NCBI RefSeq assembly: GCF_001445575.1
Contig: NZ_CP013200.1
Coordinates: 4,030,001-4,094,000 of the forward strand
Direction: 5' to 3'
DNA length: 64,000 bases
Source of the DNA: Arthrobacter alpinus
Lineage (GTDB): Bacteria; Actinomycetota; Actinomycetes; Actinomycetales; Micrococcaceae
In this document: piece by piece, positions 1 to 10,095 of the stretch
How positions within the stretch are numbered: the stretch's first letter is position 1
Layout of the letters: each line of letters opens with the position of its first letter
The notes under the pieces: model-generated
Seen by the model: the letters and a program-made list of their open reading frames with translations, nothing else
Databases searched by the model: none
Told to the model about the DNA's origin: nothing
Translations under genes and position numbers: made by a program

Positions 1-639
1 AATTCCTGAGGCAACCACCTCATCGCCTGTCAGTACAATCTTGACGGCAGGGCGGCCAAGCACACGCAGTTCGTCGAGGCCTCCCAGCGCCGCCAATGCC
101 ACATGGGCCGGATTCAAGGTGGTGCCGGATTTGATCAACAATTCACGTTCCGGTGCTTCTTGGCCGGCAGGGCGGATGTGTTGTCCGTTCTTCGGCTCGC
201 CCGGGCGGGCGCCGGCGCCAAGGACCAAAACTGGCAGGCCGTCGTCGTCCTTGGAAAGCTCACCCGATTCGCTGCGCAACACGGCCTTCGCACCCGTGGG
301 AATCAGACCGCCGGTAACAATGGGAACGGCCTGGCCCGGGGACAGCCGGCTTCCAGGCTCGGCCAGAATCCACGGGGCGCTGCCAGCAACGGCCCACCCA
401 TCCATGGCCGAGGAGGCGTAGTGGGGCATGGGGTGGCCAGAAAACACGTCCGCGGCGAGAATTCGACCCACGGCCAGAGATAGCGGAACCGGATGCGCTG
501 TTAGCGGTTCGGCGGCATTCCAGACAACATCGCGCGCTTCCTGCCAGGTGTGGGGCAGCACGGCAGAAGACAGCGCCGGTTCGTCGGCAGCGCCCGCAGC
601 AGAGCTTGCCGTCCCTGCGGAGCTGGTTTCCTCCCCCAT
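1..639 (-). CDS. moeA: Molybdopterin molybdotransferase MoeA, C-terminus cut by window edge
   Basis: I translated this by hand from an ATG at 639 to the left edge; the frame stays open for 213 codons. Residues 71-84 carry the MoeA signature MPHYASSAMDGWAV, followed by a region ending in TGDEVV, typical of the central MoeA domain. MoeA inserts molybdate into adenylylated molybdopterin in the cytoplasm. Family members are about 400 residues, so roughly half is missing. The N-terminal 25 residues are Ser/Ala-rich and probably disordered. It starts 7 bases after the mobA stop on the same strand, so the two are one molybdenum-cofactor operon. Confidence 0.93.
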   Translation of the reverse strand, partial: MGEETSSAGTASSAAGAADEPALSSAVLPHTWQEARDVVWNAAEPLTAHPVPLSLAVGRILAADVFSGHPMPHYASSAMDGWAVAGSAPWILAEPGSRLSPGQAVPIVTGGLIPTGAKAVLRSESGELSKDDDGLPVLVLGAGARPGEPKNGQHIRPAGQEAPERELLIKSGTTLNPAHVALAALGGLDELRVLGRPAVKIVLTGDEVVASGI

Positions 640-646
640 GGAAACG

Positions 647-1738
647 CTATTTTCCGGCAGAGTTCTCGGCGGCGGATTCCACGGCTGGAGCCTGCGCGGC
701 CGCTAACTGCTTTGCCAACCCGAGGGCCGCCTTCATGGCCTTGGCCTCGGGAGCCTGTCCCGAACCCGCGGCCAAGCCGGCTGCCAGCCCCGCCACGAAC
801 GTGGTGAGCGGCGCGGCCGGACGCACGATCGAGTGCGCAGCGACGCCGGCAACATTCAGCACAGCATGAATGTCTACCTCGATGTCCCCAATTTCAAAGG
901 CTTCCAACAACTTTTGGGTCCATTGTGCCAACAGCTCATCATGATTTTCCAACAGTGCGCCTTCCGTACCGGCAGACCCCGCCGCGATGCCCTGCGTGCG
1001 GGCGTCCGCCCAAGTGTCAATGTCGGCCGTCAGTGAAGCTGGGACGGCGCATTCCTTCATGTTCAGACTAGCAACTAGAGAGAAAACCGACGCGTTATCC
1101 AAACGGTGCGCCGCCCGCGCCGCAGCTGCCGCGGCCCGCAGCTGCGCCAATGGATAGATAGCTGCCAGCGGCTGCTTTTTCCCCTCGGACACCGCCATGA
1201 CACCCTGCCCGGGAGTACATCCGCGCAATTCCTGTGCCAACAGCTGAGCCAGCTCACCCGCATGCGGCATGTCGCACGCCAGGACCAGCACATGACCAGA
1301 GCCACCGTCCCAGACCTCGGCACCCGCAGCAAGTCCGGCAGCCGGCCCCGAAAACGGTGGATTTTCCTGGACCCGCGTCACCTCGCTGGCGTGTTGGGCA
1401 GTCTCGAGCCACTGAGTAATCTTCTCTCCGGGACCCACGACGGCGATGCCTCCCGCCGCTGTGTCCGCACCGAGCGCTGCGTGTGCGCCCTCTTCCACGG
1501 GGCTCTGGAGGCCTGCGCTCTGATGGGCGCGGCTCTGATGGGCGGGGCTCTGGTGGGCTGCCGTCCGCAGGATGGCGCTCTTGTGGGTGGAGATTACATG
1601 GGAAGCCGCATCGACGGTGCGTGCCAGCAGAGTTTGGCCATCCATTATGAGCCCGGCTTTGGGCACCCCGCCAAGCCTGCGTGAGAGCCCGCCTGCGAGA
1701 ATGAGCGCGCGCAGGGGTGCTTCTTGATGGTCAGTCAT
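647..1738 (-). CDS. mobA: MobA-like nucleotidyltransferase fused to a DUF6457 domain
   Basis: The N-terminus reads ALILAGGLSRRLGGVPK (about residues 11-27), the nucleotide-binding signature of molybdenum cofactor guanylyltransferases, which convert Mo-molybdopterin to its dinucleotide form. After about residue 245 there is a second domain with WTQKLLEAFEIGD and an Ala/Gly-rich tail, matching DUF6457, which in actinobacteria occurs alone or fused to MobA. Around residues 50-80 the chain has near-identical AHQS repeats. The reading frame extends upstream to a GTG at 1819, but the family start and the absence of a ribosome site there favour ATG at 1738. moeA follows 7 bases downstream. Confidence 0.88.
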   Translation of the reverse strand: MTDHQEAPLRALILAGGLSRRLGGVPKAGLIMDGQTLLARTVDAASHVISTHKSAILRTAAHQSPAHQSRAHQSAGLQSPVEEGAHAALGADTAAGGIAVVGPGEKITQWLETAQHASEVTRVQENPPFSGPAAGLAAGAEVWDGGSGHVLVLACDMPHAGELAQLLAQELRGCTPGQGVMAVSEGKKQPLAAIYPLAQLRAAAAAARAAHRLDNASVFSLVASLNMKECAVPASLTADIDTWADARTQGIAAGSAGTEGALLENHDELLAQWTQKLLEAFEIGDIEVDIHAVLNVAGVAAHSIVRPAAPLTTFVAGLAAGLAAGSGQAPEAKAMKAALGLAKQLAAAQAPAVESAAENSAGK

Positions 1739-2139
1739 GTGGCCATCGTATCGGTCCGCTCGGTAGTGACGCTTCCGTGTCAGTGCTCCGTCCGGAGGAT
1801 GCACGCTCGCGTGCCCCACCCAGAGGATACCGGCTTGATGTGCACTTGATGGCGGATCGCCGAGACACCAGAGAACTGTGTGAGCTACAGGCAGGAGCTA
1901 TTCAACCGTGGCGGTCGCAGCACGGCAAGAACCCTGACGAACATATTTTATCCGGCCGGCGCCGCGGCGGGCCATGCACTCGATCCAGCTGGCCAACATC
2001 ACCCAATGGACTGACCCTTTGGATGATGCCGAAAATTCCACGTCCCCGGGTCCTAAACTATTGGACAGCGATGGCCATGGAGGTGCTGTTCAGGGCAGGA
2101 GGGTGCGCCTAAATAAGCGCGGATGCGGGTTTAAACGCC
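1739..2139. other. Non-coding stretch upstream of mobA
   Basis: About 400 bases between the mobA start and the terminator at 2140. Open frames exist on both strands but none has a recognisable domain, a ribosome site or high-GC codon bias. It presumably holds the mobA-moeA promoter. I see no repeat or RNA motif in it. Confidence 0.5.
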
Positions 2140-2165
2140 AAAGCCCCGTCAAAAGACGGGGCTTT
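2140..2165. terminator. Hairpin terminator after the NlpC/P60 gene
   Basis: Perfect 11-bp stem AAAGCCCCGTC / GACGGGGCTTT with an AAAA loop, 20 bases past the stop of the minus-strand hydrolase gene. Its A/T edges could let it act in both directions. Confidence 0.85.
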
Positions 2166-2185
2166 GAGCAAAAAGCTGGTGAAAC

Positions 2186-3013
2186 TTAGTGACCCACGGC
2201 GATGAAGACGGGGGCTGAAGCTCCAGGAATAGAAGCTCCTGCGATCTTGGTGGTTCCCTGGTAACCGCCATGAACTGCCTGACCGTTGCCAATGTAAACA
2301 GCGATGTGAGCCAAGCCCACGCCACCATCTGCATAGTAGATCAAGTCGCCGGGCTGAGCTTCGCCCTGGGAAATGTTCCGGCCCTTATTCAGGTAGTCAC
2401 CAGGCCAGCCAACCCAGGAAATCCCAGCGGCAGACAGAGCGTTGCGGACCAGCGCGGTGCAGTCCTGACCGACGCCGAGCTGAGCCAAGGCAGCGCTGGC
2501 AATGATTGCGCCGACTCCACTAGCAACCTGCTGCGTGGGGGCCTCAGGAGTGTTGATGGTTACAGTCGGAGCGGCGGCCGGAGCGGCTTCAGCAGCAACA
2601 GGTGCTGCGTCAACAGCTGCAGCGTCAGCAACAGCAACAGGTGCTGCGACTTCAGCCTGAACTTCGCTGGACTGTGCCTCTACAACTACCGGCTCTTCAA
2701 CAACAGGAGCAGGGGTGGAGGTGATAGCGGGGGTGGCGAAGGAAATCTTCACCGTCGATGCTGCCGTGATCCCGGAAGCCAGTCCCGTGTTCAGGTTCAT
2801 CGTTGTTGCACCGTCCGAAGTGCGCTCCACAGTGGGAGTAGCAGCATTTGCGGCGATACCGGAAGTCAATACCAGTCCTGAGGCTGCTGCGATAACAGCT
2901 GCCTGACGACCAACCCCGCCGACATTGGAAGTGACGGCTTTCGTGAGGGTGGAGATCGGACTGGTCTTAACAACCTCGGCGCGGTGGCGCCCGAGGGCAG
3001 TAATTGAAGCCAA
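2186..3013 (-). CDS. Secreted NlpC/P60 family cell-wall peptidase
   Basis: The C-terminal ~110 residues form an NlpC/P60 cysteine peptidase: the catalytic Cys lies in GQDCTALVRN, the His in LAHIAVYIGN, and a third polar residue in AVHGG. Such enzymes cut peptide cross-links of peptidoglycan outside the cell. The N-terminus has basic residues then a hydrophobic stretch ending SGIAANA, a signal peptide. The middle is an Ala/Val/Pro-rich linker. The frame is open to 3142, but the upstream part is the 3' half of a c-di-AMP riboswitch, so I place the start at TTG 3013, preceded by GGAGAGGA at a normal distance (275 residues). Confidence 0.9.
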   Translation of the reverse strand: MASITALGRHRAEVVKTSPISTLTKAVTSNVGGVGRQAAVIAAASGLVLTSGIAANAATPTVERTSDGATTMNLNTGLASGITAASTVKISFATPAITSTPAPVVEEPVVVEAQSSEVQAEVAAPVAVADAAAVDAAPVAAEAAPAAAPTVTINTPEAPTQQVASGVGAIIASAALAQLGVGQDCTALVRNALSAAGISWVGWPGDYLNKGRNISQGEAQPGDLIYYADGGVGLAHIAVYIGNGQAVHGGYQGTTKIAGASIPGASAPVFIAVGH

Positions 3014-3032
3014 GAAGGATTCCTCTCCCAAA

Positions 3033-3243
3033 GCCTGCGAGGTAAGCTGTCGGATTCGGATGGGAGTCACCCGGCCGCTCCACGTGGACTCACTGTTCAG
3101 GAATTGCTTCCTCATCAGTGATCGAACGCTTTGCGACTTCACCCCTAGGGTTTCGCAGGAAACACGAATCCCGATTATTGGTTCCCCCGCCCCTGCCAGA
3201 CGATTGATACGAACGGACCATGAGTAGTGGCAGAGCTAGGCAA
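3033..3243 (-). promoter_or_regulatory. c-di-AMP (ydaO-yuaA) riboswitch upstream of the NlpC/P60 gene
   Basis: Read on the minus strand, three ydaO-type blocks occur in order: GGGGCGGGGGAACCAA (about 3197-3178), TAGGGGTGAAG (about 3147-3137), and TCCGAATCCGACAGCT with TTACCTCGCAGGC (3060-3033). A GCC at the 5' side can pair with the final GGC. This RNA class binds c-di-AMP and in actinobacteria commonly controls cell-wall hydrolases. The 5' boundary is approximate. Confidence 0.85.
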
Positions 3244-3370
3244 TCGACTCATGCGCGCCAGCTTTATTCGAAGTTGGCGCGATTACGACGGTACAGCAGA
3301 ATTTTCCCAATGTCACGTTCAGGTCACGGTCTTGTGACGAAGTCGTAATCAAGAAGGGGGTGTGGAGGAA

Positions 3371-4180
3371 TTAAAGCCAACCCTTGGGGTCGACAACCTC
3401 GTCGTCAATGATGACCTCAAAGTGGAGGTGGGGCCCGGTGGATGCGCCGGTGGAACCGCTGAGTCCAACGATGTCTCCGCGTTCCACTTTCTGCCCAACC
3501 TTGACCAGGTTGGAGCTCATGTGGTTATAAGAGGTGGAGAGGCCGTTGCCGTGGTCGACCACTACGCGGTTGCCACCGCCGAAGTCGTGCCAGCCCGAGA
3601 ATGTAACGGTTCCGCCTGCGGCTGCGAGTACTTCAGTGCCACTCGCGGTGGCGTAGTCCTGGCCGGTGTGGCGCTCATCTACCTGACCGGTGATGGGGCT
3701 GATGCGGTTACCAAATGGTGAGCTTTCAACCAAGGTCTTCAGCGGCGCTGACAGCGTGCCTTTGGAGGCCTGCGGGGTCACGTTAGATGCGTTGACCTCC
3801 AGCGTTGCCTTGAGCTGGCCGTCCGGGTTCAACGCACTGTTGATATCCGGTGTAGCGAAAGTAATGGGGATCGCAGAACCCGCTGTGACCTGTGTTTCCG
3901 CGGAAACAGCCGCTGCGGCCTCCAGGGGAATGTCTTCGGCGACATGCGCGGAAGGAAGTGTGACAGCCAGGACCAAGCCTGTAGCTGCCATGGCAACGCC
4001 CATTTTCTGGCCAGCGCCGCTGACGGCTCCGGCACGCAGCAGCGCGGCTACTGAAAGGCTGGATGGGGCAGTTGCACGCTCTGCGGCAATTGCTTCCCGA
4101 CGGCTGCCGGGGACTTTCATGAGCTCATGCGTTACCGGCGACGACGACCGGCGTCGTCCCCGTGTTTTGACCTCTGACAC
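3371..4180 (-). CDS. Secreted M23 (LytM-type) peptidoglycan endopeptidase
   Basis: The C-terminal ~115 residues are an M23 metallopeptidase: zinc-ligand motifs HTGQDY (H-x3-D) and HLHFE (H-x-H) are both present, with the usual GGTVTFSGW and GLSTSYNHM between them. It cleaves peptide bridges of peptidoglycan outside the membrane. The N-terminus is a long basic segment then a hydrophobic stretch ending LPSAHVAE, an extended signal peptide. The GTG start at 4180 follows AGAGAGG at 6 bases. It lies upstream of the NlpC/P60 gene on the same strand, each with its own riboswitch, so the two hydrolases are probably co-controlled. Confidence 0.9.
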   Translation of the reverse strand: MSEVKTRGRRRSSSPVTHELMKVPGSRREAIAAERATAPSSLSVAALLRAGAVSGAGQKMGVAMAATGLVLAVTLPSAHVAEDIPLEAAAAVSAETQVTAGSAIPITFATPDINSALNPDGQLKATLEVNASNVTPQASKGTLSAPLKTLVESSPFGNRISPITGQVDERHTGQDYATASGTEVLAAAGGTVTFSGWHDFGGGNRVVVDHGNGLSTSYNHMSSNLVKVGQKVERGDIVGLSGSTGASTGPHLHFEVIIDDEVVDPKGWL

Positions 4181-4200
4181 TAAAAACCTCTCTGATTAAG

Positions 4201-4441
4201 CACCTGCGAAGTTAGCTGTCGGATTCGGATCAGAGAGTGTATCTTTTGACCCGGCCCAAAGCTCTTAGGCACACGTATAGTCAAGGCGCAGTCAGCAATG
4301 AAGCTGCGTCTAGGCATTTTTCGTGTATTGCATTTCGAGTGTGGACTTCACCCCAAGACGGACAATTAGTCCATCAAAAGTGGTTCCCCCGCCCTTGCCT
4401 GAATATTTACTGTCCGAGCTGCGAAGGCAAGGTTCGGTGTC
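4201..4441 (-). promoter_or_regulatory. c-di-AMP (ydaO-yuaA) riboswitch upstream of the M23 gene
   Basis: On the minus strand: CACCGAACC near 4441, GGGCGGGGGAACCA (about 4394-4381), TTGGGGTGAAGT (4356-4345) and TCCGAATCCGACAGCT plus AACTTCGCAGGTG (4229-4201). The first CACC can pair with the last GGTG to close the P1 stem. The 3' block is nearly identical to that of the riboswitch at 3033-3243. The hydrolase start codon is 20 bases downstream. Confidence 0.87.
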
Positions 4442-4552
4442 GCAGTCCGGTAACGCTTTGGTTACGGCGTCAGATTATTACTATACGGTACGAGCGGTAA
4501 ACGTGATAATTCCGTTACCTGTTTCATCAATAGTTCTATGTCAAGAAAACTG

Positions 4553-5248
4553 TCAGCTCATGGAGACAAAAACGTGAGATGCAACCTCTGGCGGCAGCTC
4601 CAATGCACCCTCAATTCCAGGGACTCGCACGGAGATGTATTCCCCCACTTGTTCCAAGGAAATACGGGCCCCAGGGCGCAATCCACCCTCATCCAATTGG
4701 AGCAGTAGCTCGGGCTCCACCTGTATCCTTTCGGACAGCCTGTGAATGATGACTTCTTGATCCGGCGCATAGCTACTCATGGCGTCAACTAGTGTGACCA
4801 ATCCCGCAGCAAAAAGAGGAGCTTCGTCCCCGCCAAGCTCTTCCAGACCCGGAATTGGGTTGCCATAAGGAGATTCCTTGGGTCGGCCCAAGAGATCGAA
4901 CAGACGCTGTTCGACCCTCTCGCTCATGACGTGTTCCCAACGGCAGGCTTCCTCGTGCACAAAGGCCCAGTCCAGCCCAATGACATCTGAGAGCAGCCGC
5001 TCGGCCAGTCGGTGTTTGCGCATGACCCGTGTCGCCTTGTCACGGCCATCTGCCGTCAGCTCTAAGTGCCTGTCGCCCGAAACAATCACCAGGCCATCGC
5101 GTTCCATTCGCCCGATGGTCTGGGAAACGGTGGGGCCCGAGTGGTGCAAGCGCTCAGCAATACGCGCCCGCAAGGCAACAATGTTCTCCTCTTCCAACTC
5201 GAGGATGGTCCGCAGGTACATTTCAGTTGTGTCGATCAGATCAGCCAC
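4553..5248 (-). CDS. ideR: Iron-dependent repressor, DtxR/IdeR family
   Basis: A 231-residue DtxR-family protein. N-terminal winged helix has GPTVSQTIGRMERDGL (recognition helix). All metal-ligand positions of DtxR are present with the same numbering: M10, H79, E83, H98, C102, E105 and H106. The C-terminal SH3-like domain is also present, as in IdeR rather than short MntR. It represses iron-uptake genes when Fe(II) is bound. GTG start at 5248 with GGAGGA upstream. serC lies divergent. A partial iron box precedes the siderophore-interacting gene at 26049, a plausible target. Confidence 0.92.
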   Translation of the reverse strand: MADLIDTTEMYLRTILELEEENIVALRARIAERLHHSGPTVSQTIGRMERDGLVIVSGDRHLELTADGRDKATRVMRKHRLAERLLSDVIGLDWAFVHEEACRWEHVMSERVEQRLFDLLGRPKESPYGNPIPGLEELGGDEAPLFAAGLVTLVDAMSSYAPDQEVIIHRLSERIQVEPELLLQLDEGGLRPGARISLEQVGEYISVRVPGIEGALELPPEVASHVFVSMS

Positions 5249-5380
5249 GGCAGCGTCCTCCTGTTATTGGGCAAGATTTAAGGCATAAGACATCATCTCT
5301 ACGTTATCCTGCTTCGGCCCGTCCCGGGAAACCCAGCGGCGCTCGGCTTTGCACAGTCGTGTTAATACGCCAGTTGGTGA

Positions 5381-6601
<1,221 letters not shown>

Positions 6602-6615
6602 CTCTCAAGAACCAA

Positions 6616-6657
6616 AAAGCTAAGGCCGCTTCCTGGAAAGGAAGCGGCCTTAGCTTT
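6616..6657 (+). terminator. Terminator after serC
   Basis: Long stem AAAGCTAAGGCCGCTTCC / GGAAGCGGCCTTAGCTTT with a 6-base loop, 15 bases after the serC stop. It also faces the convergent end of the minus-strand gene at 6720. Confidence 0.88.
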
Positions 6658-6719
6658 TGCGTGATCTTTATCTACCCCGGGCGGCTCACCTTGAGTGAGG
6701 CTCGGGTGCAGACTCTGAG

Positions 6720-7316
6720 CTAGTTATTCTCGTCAGCGCCATCTTGAGAATCAGCGTCATCGAAACCGTCAGCGTCGTCATCCTCAGAAGTCCCGGAATC
6801 GTCCCCCGAATCAAAGGCGTCCGAATCAAAGGCGCCGGAATCAACAGTGCCGGCGTCAGCACCGTCGTCGTGCGCTTCCGTCGCGTCCCGCTCGGAAGAA
6901 GAACCGGTGGCCTGCTCAGCGGCGTCGTCCTGCTGATCTTCGGGACGAACCCGCTCAGCCCACGGCACCCAGGCAGGCGCCAGAACGGATTTTTCGGTGG
7001 GCAGCATGCCAACCTCGTTGACCGTGGACTCCTTGCTGCGCGAAATACGGCTCAACGAGGCAAACCACACCCAGCCGGAGTATCCGGGCTGCCGGGACTC
7101 GAACAAGTGCGTCACGCAGCGAACACCTTCACTGCGCGCGCCGAGGTGCTTACCAATGGCTGCATCGCTGGCAATGGTGGCCACAGCAGCTCGAGCAGTG
7201 CTCACATCAGCTGCGAGGAAAGCGTCAGGCTTACCCACACGCCACACCGGAATACCGGGCAGCGCTTCGGGATTATCAGCTGCATCGGCGGCTGTAGTGC
7301 TGGGAATTTCGGTCAT
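6720..7316 (-). CDS. DUF3027 family protein with acidic tail
   Basis: The first ~110 residues contain GYSGWVWFASLSRISRSKEST and a stretch ending LAPAWVPWAERVRPED, characteristic of DUF3027, an actinobacterial family of unknown function usually found beside a cold-shock gene, as here. The last ~70 residues are almost all Asp/Glu/Ser/Gly, with a short repeat of the type DSGAFDSDAF. Start: ATG at 7316, with an in-frame GTG at 7325 also possible. It follows the cold-shock gene by about 10 bases, so it is probably co-transcribed. No enzymatic motif seen. Confidence 0.82.
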   Translation of the reverse strand: MTEIPSTTAADAADNPEALPGIPVWRVGKPDAFLAADVSTARAAVATIASDAAIGKHLGARSEGVRCVTHLFESRQPGYSGWVWFASLSRISRSKESTVNEVGMLPTEKSVLAPAWVPWAERVRPEDQQDDAAEQATGSSSERDATEAHDDGADAGTVDSGAFDSDAFDSGDDSGTSEDDDADGFDDADSQDGADENN

Positions 7317-7327
7317 GGTGGGCACCG

Positions 7328-7714
7328 TTACGCGTCGAAGTTGTCGGCAACCTTGCGCAGCGCAGCAGCAATTTTGCTTGCGTCGCCGTCAGGATACTTG
7401 CCGTTATTGAGAGAACCAACAGAGTGCTCAAGCAGCGAAACCAGGTCCTGAACAATCGGGGCCAGATCGCGGGCGGGCATGCGCTTGGCCTTGGCCACGG
7501 AGGCGCTGTGGTCAAGAATCTTCGCAGCCATGGCTTGGGCTCCCTTGCGTCCGTCGGCCACACCAAACTCCATGCGCATTCCGGGCTTGATGTCACTGAC
7601 ATCAGCTGGGAGGGCGTTGGCTCGCAGGAAAACCTCACGACCGTCGTCGGCCGCAATGATGCCAAAACCCTTTTCGTTGTCGTACCACTTCACTTTGCCG
7701 ATAGGCACTGTCAT
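7328..7714 (-). CDS. Cold-shock domain protein with C-terminal extension
   Basis: Residues 1-65 form a cold-shock domain: RNP1 KGFGII (15-20) and RNP2-like VFLRA (28-32), binding single-stranded RNA/DNA. At 128 residues it is about twice the length of CspA; the extra C-terminal half looks alpha-helical (LAPIVQDLVSLLEHSV) and is typical of the actinobacterial Csp beside DUF3027. AAGGGG lies just ahead of the ATG. Probably an RNA chaperone. Confidence 0.88.
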   Translation of the reverse strand: MTVPIGKVKWYDNEKGFGIIAADDGREVFLRANALPADVSDIKPGMRMEFGVADGRKGAQAMAAKILDHSASVAKAKRMPARDLAPIVQDLVSLLEHSVGSLNNGKYPDGDASKIAAALRKVADNFDA

Positions 7715-7907
7715 TACCCCTTAAAAGTTGAAAGTCGCGAACTGCATTCCATACCTGTGCGGTTGCTCTACGCCGTTCCCGGTCCCGGGAATCTGGCGGG
7801 CGGTGCCTGCAGCGGTAGGTTGCGCAGCTCTACTGAGTACAAGGTTACCGTGTTGAAGAAAACTGCGCGGCTTTGTGCCTTTCCTGTCCGCTGTTAGCGT
7901 TATGTTC

Positions 7908-8147
7908 ATGAGCCCCCTATATTCCGCCCCGCAGCGCGTAAGCCGCGGTTGGCAGCTGTTCAACTACACAGCCATGGCCATGGCCATGGTCGCCCTGATC
8001 GCCCTGATTGTGGTGTTGCTTAGCAAATGGGCCGGCGGCACTCCGTGGCCTGGCTTCAACTGGATCGCCATGATCGCCCTTCCGTTGGCCTTTCTCATGA
8101 TGGGAACCAGCGTTCTGTTCTCCGTGGCCGCCCGCCGCCGCCTTTAG
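7908..8147 (+). CDS. Small two-helix membrane protein
   Basis: About 79 residues with two hydrophobic stretches: YTAMAMAMVALIALIVVLL and FNWIAMIALPLAFLMMGTSV, ending in the positive tail AARRRL. No family assigned with confidence. ATG at 7902 is an alternative start; neither has a clear ribosome site. The TAG stop is only 4 bases before the TTG start of the next gene, suggesting co-transcription with the helicase pair. Confidence 0.65.
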   Translation: MSPLYSAPQRVSRGWQLFNYTAMAMAMVALIALIVVLLSKWAGGTPWPGFNWIAMIALPLAFLMMGTSVLFSVAARRRL

Positions 8148-8151
8148 ATCC

Positions 8152-10095
8152 TTGGGCACACTGGCTGCCTTCGCCGCCGATCTGGCCGGCCGGACTGACC
8201 ACCAGTTACTCCGGCTCTTTACCCTGCGCCCCGACGCGATCACTCCCCCGGTGGCCAACTTCGCCGACCTCGCCAGCCGCCTCGCAACCACCGCCAGCAT
8301 CAACGCCGCGCTCGATCAGCTCAGCCTCCCGCAGTTGCACGTCCTCGCCGCAATTCCCCGCGGCGCCGATCATGCCGAGCTGGAATCGCTTCATGAGCTA
8401 GCTCTGATCCTCCGTGCGGATCCCCTTGAGCTTGCACTTCCTACCCAGAAGTACGACGGCGGCACCCGCCTTTTTCTGCCCCTCGCCGCCGTGGGGCTCG
8501 CCGTGGGCAGTGATGATGGTGCGCTGCGGGTGGGCGTCGGTGACGCGGGCGCGATTCCCCTCAGCGCGTTTGCAGATTTCCCAAGCGCGCCGAAACCACG
8601 GCTAACGCCTGTCTCCCCAGCGCTACGCGACAACGCCGTGGGCAGTGCTGTTGAAGCGTTGTTGCGCACCATGAGCGCGCTCCTGGACGTGGTGGGCCAT
8701 ACGGGAATCAGTGCCTTGCGAGGTGGCGCCATCGGTATCCGCCCGGTGCGCGAACTATCCAAGGCACTGGATGCCGGGGCCGAAACCGTGCACTTCTACC
8801 TGGAGCTGGCCGCGGCCGCACAACTCGTGACCTTTGACGAAGCCGACCGCCGGTGGCGCGCTCATGACTCGAGCACTCATGAAGAGCGCACGCATGAAGC
8901 ATCCTGGAGGGCGTTGGAGCGGCCCGATCAGTGGTTTGTCCTGGTTCGGTCGTGGCTGAGTAGCGTCCGGCCACCCTCTGCACAGATCAGGCCACTGTCT
9001 CCCTACGATCCTCCCCGCCAAGCACAATGGTGGCGCCGTCAGATGGCTTCCACTCTTGCCAACCTGGGAGCTCTGGCCACTGACCCGCTCGCGGCCGATG
9101 CGGCAGCGCCAGATATCCGCACGCTCATGGAGGCAATAAGCTGGCTCCATCCGCGGCAGACTGCCGCCCTTGGCCACGAAATTCCGGCACTAGTGCAGGA
9201 AATGGAATGGCTCGGCATCACCGGCGCGGGTGCGGTCAGCGTCCCTGGCCGTGCGGCCGTCAACAACCGGCCAGCAGTGGCCATGGCAACCCTGCGCGCA
9301 TTGCTGCCCGCACCCGTTGAGAATTTTGTGCTGCAGGGAGACCTGACAGCGATCGCTCCGGGTTTCCTAGCCCCCGAGCTCACCTCGACGCTTAAGCTCA
9401 TGGCCGTCCCCGAGGGGCGCGGCGCCGCAGGAATCTTCAGGTTCAGCCAACACTCGCTCGAGGCCGCGGCCTCCGGCGGCATGAGCCGTTCCTCCCTGCT
9501 GAATTTCCTCCAAGAGCGTTCAAGCACAGCTGTGCCACAATCATTGGAGTTCCTCATTGCCGAGGTGTTCCGGAACCGTCAGGACGGTGACGTGTCCGCT
9601 GAGTCCGAGCCGCGCATTTCCTGCGTTCAAGCACTAGCACCGTCCCCATCAGCAGCTCAGCGGTGGGCGGCGCAACCACCGGTGCCAGGCACCGGCGTCG
9701 TCCATGACGAGTCAGATGCTCTTGCGCAGCTCAAACGCTTGCGGAGTCAGCCCGTCTGGGCCAATGATGGGGTGGGCGAATCTGGTCCGGCACTGGTCAT
9801 GGAAGAATTGCGGCAGGCGTTGGAGCACGGCAGGATCCTGCGCGTGCGGGCGGTGAACAGGGATGGCGAGATCGAGGAGCTGCTGCTGCTTCCGGTGTCG
9901 CTGGACGCAGGGATGTTGCGGGCCCGGCTGGCAGCTACGGGACGGGAGCGCCGGCTCAGTATTCACCGCATCATCTCCGCCCTAGCGAAACCACAGGACC
10001 CAGAACCTCTGAGCCCCGCCCCGCAGCCCATCGAAGCTGACCATGCAAGCCCATCCAGCGGCAGCACTACTACCAGCAGGGAGCGTCATGACTGA
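8152..10095 (+). CDS. Helicase-associated domain protein, partner of XPB-like helicase
   Basis: A 647-residue protein without Walker motifs. Its C-terminal part (LAQLKRLRSQPVWANDGVGE; RQALEHGRILRVRAVN; RERRLSIHRI) matches the helicase C-terminal/associated domain found in actinobacterial proteins encoded just before an XPB-type helicase. The N-terminal half is helical and has SLPQLHVLAAIP-type repeats. The next gene overlaps its last codons, so translational coupling is likely. Probably an accessory subunit or regulator of the helicase in DNA repair; function inferred from context only. TTG start at 8152. Confidence 0.75.
   Translation: MGTLAAFAADLAGRTDHQLLRLFTLRPDAITPPVANFADLASRLATTASINAALDQLSLPQLHVLAAIPRGADHAELESLHELALILRADPLELALPTQKYDGGTRLFLPLAAVGLAVGSDDGALRVGVGDAGAIPLSAFADFPSAPKPRLTPVSPALRDNAVGSAVEALLRTMSALLDVVGHTGISALRGGAIGIRPVRELSKALDAGAETVHFYLELAAAAQLVTFDEADRRWRAHDSSTHEERTHEASWRALERPDQWFVLVRSWLSSVRPPSAQIRPLSPYDPPRQAQWWRRQMASTLANLGALATDPLAADAAAPDIRTLMEAISWLHPRQTAALGHEIPALVQEMEWLGITGAGAVSVPGRAAVNNRPAVAMATLRALLPAPVENFVLQGDLTAIAPGFLAPELTSTLKLMAVPEGRGAAGIFRFSQHSLEAAASGGMSRSSLLNFLQERSSTAVPQSLEFLIAEVFRNRQDGDVSAESEPRISCVQALAPSPSAAQRWAAQPPVPGTGVVHDESDALAQLKRLRSQPVWANDGVGESGPALVMEELRQALEHGRILRVRAVNRDGEIEELLLLPVSLDAGMLRARLAATGRERRLSIHRIISALAKPQDPEPLSPAPQPIEADHASPSSGSTTTSRERHD

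Noticed and set aside
1717..2112. 131-residue plus-strand frame in the mobA upstream region
   Set aside because: No domain, no ribosome site, and codon pattern unlike neighbours.
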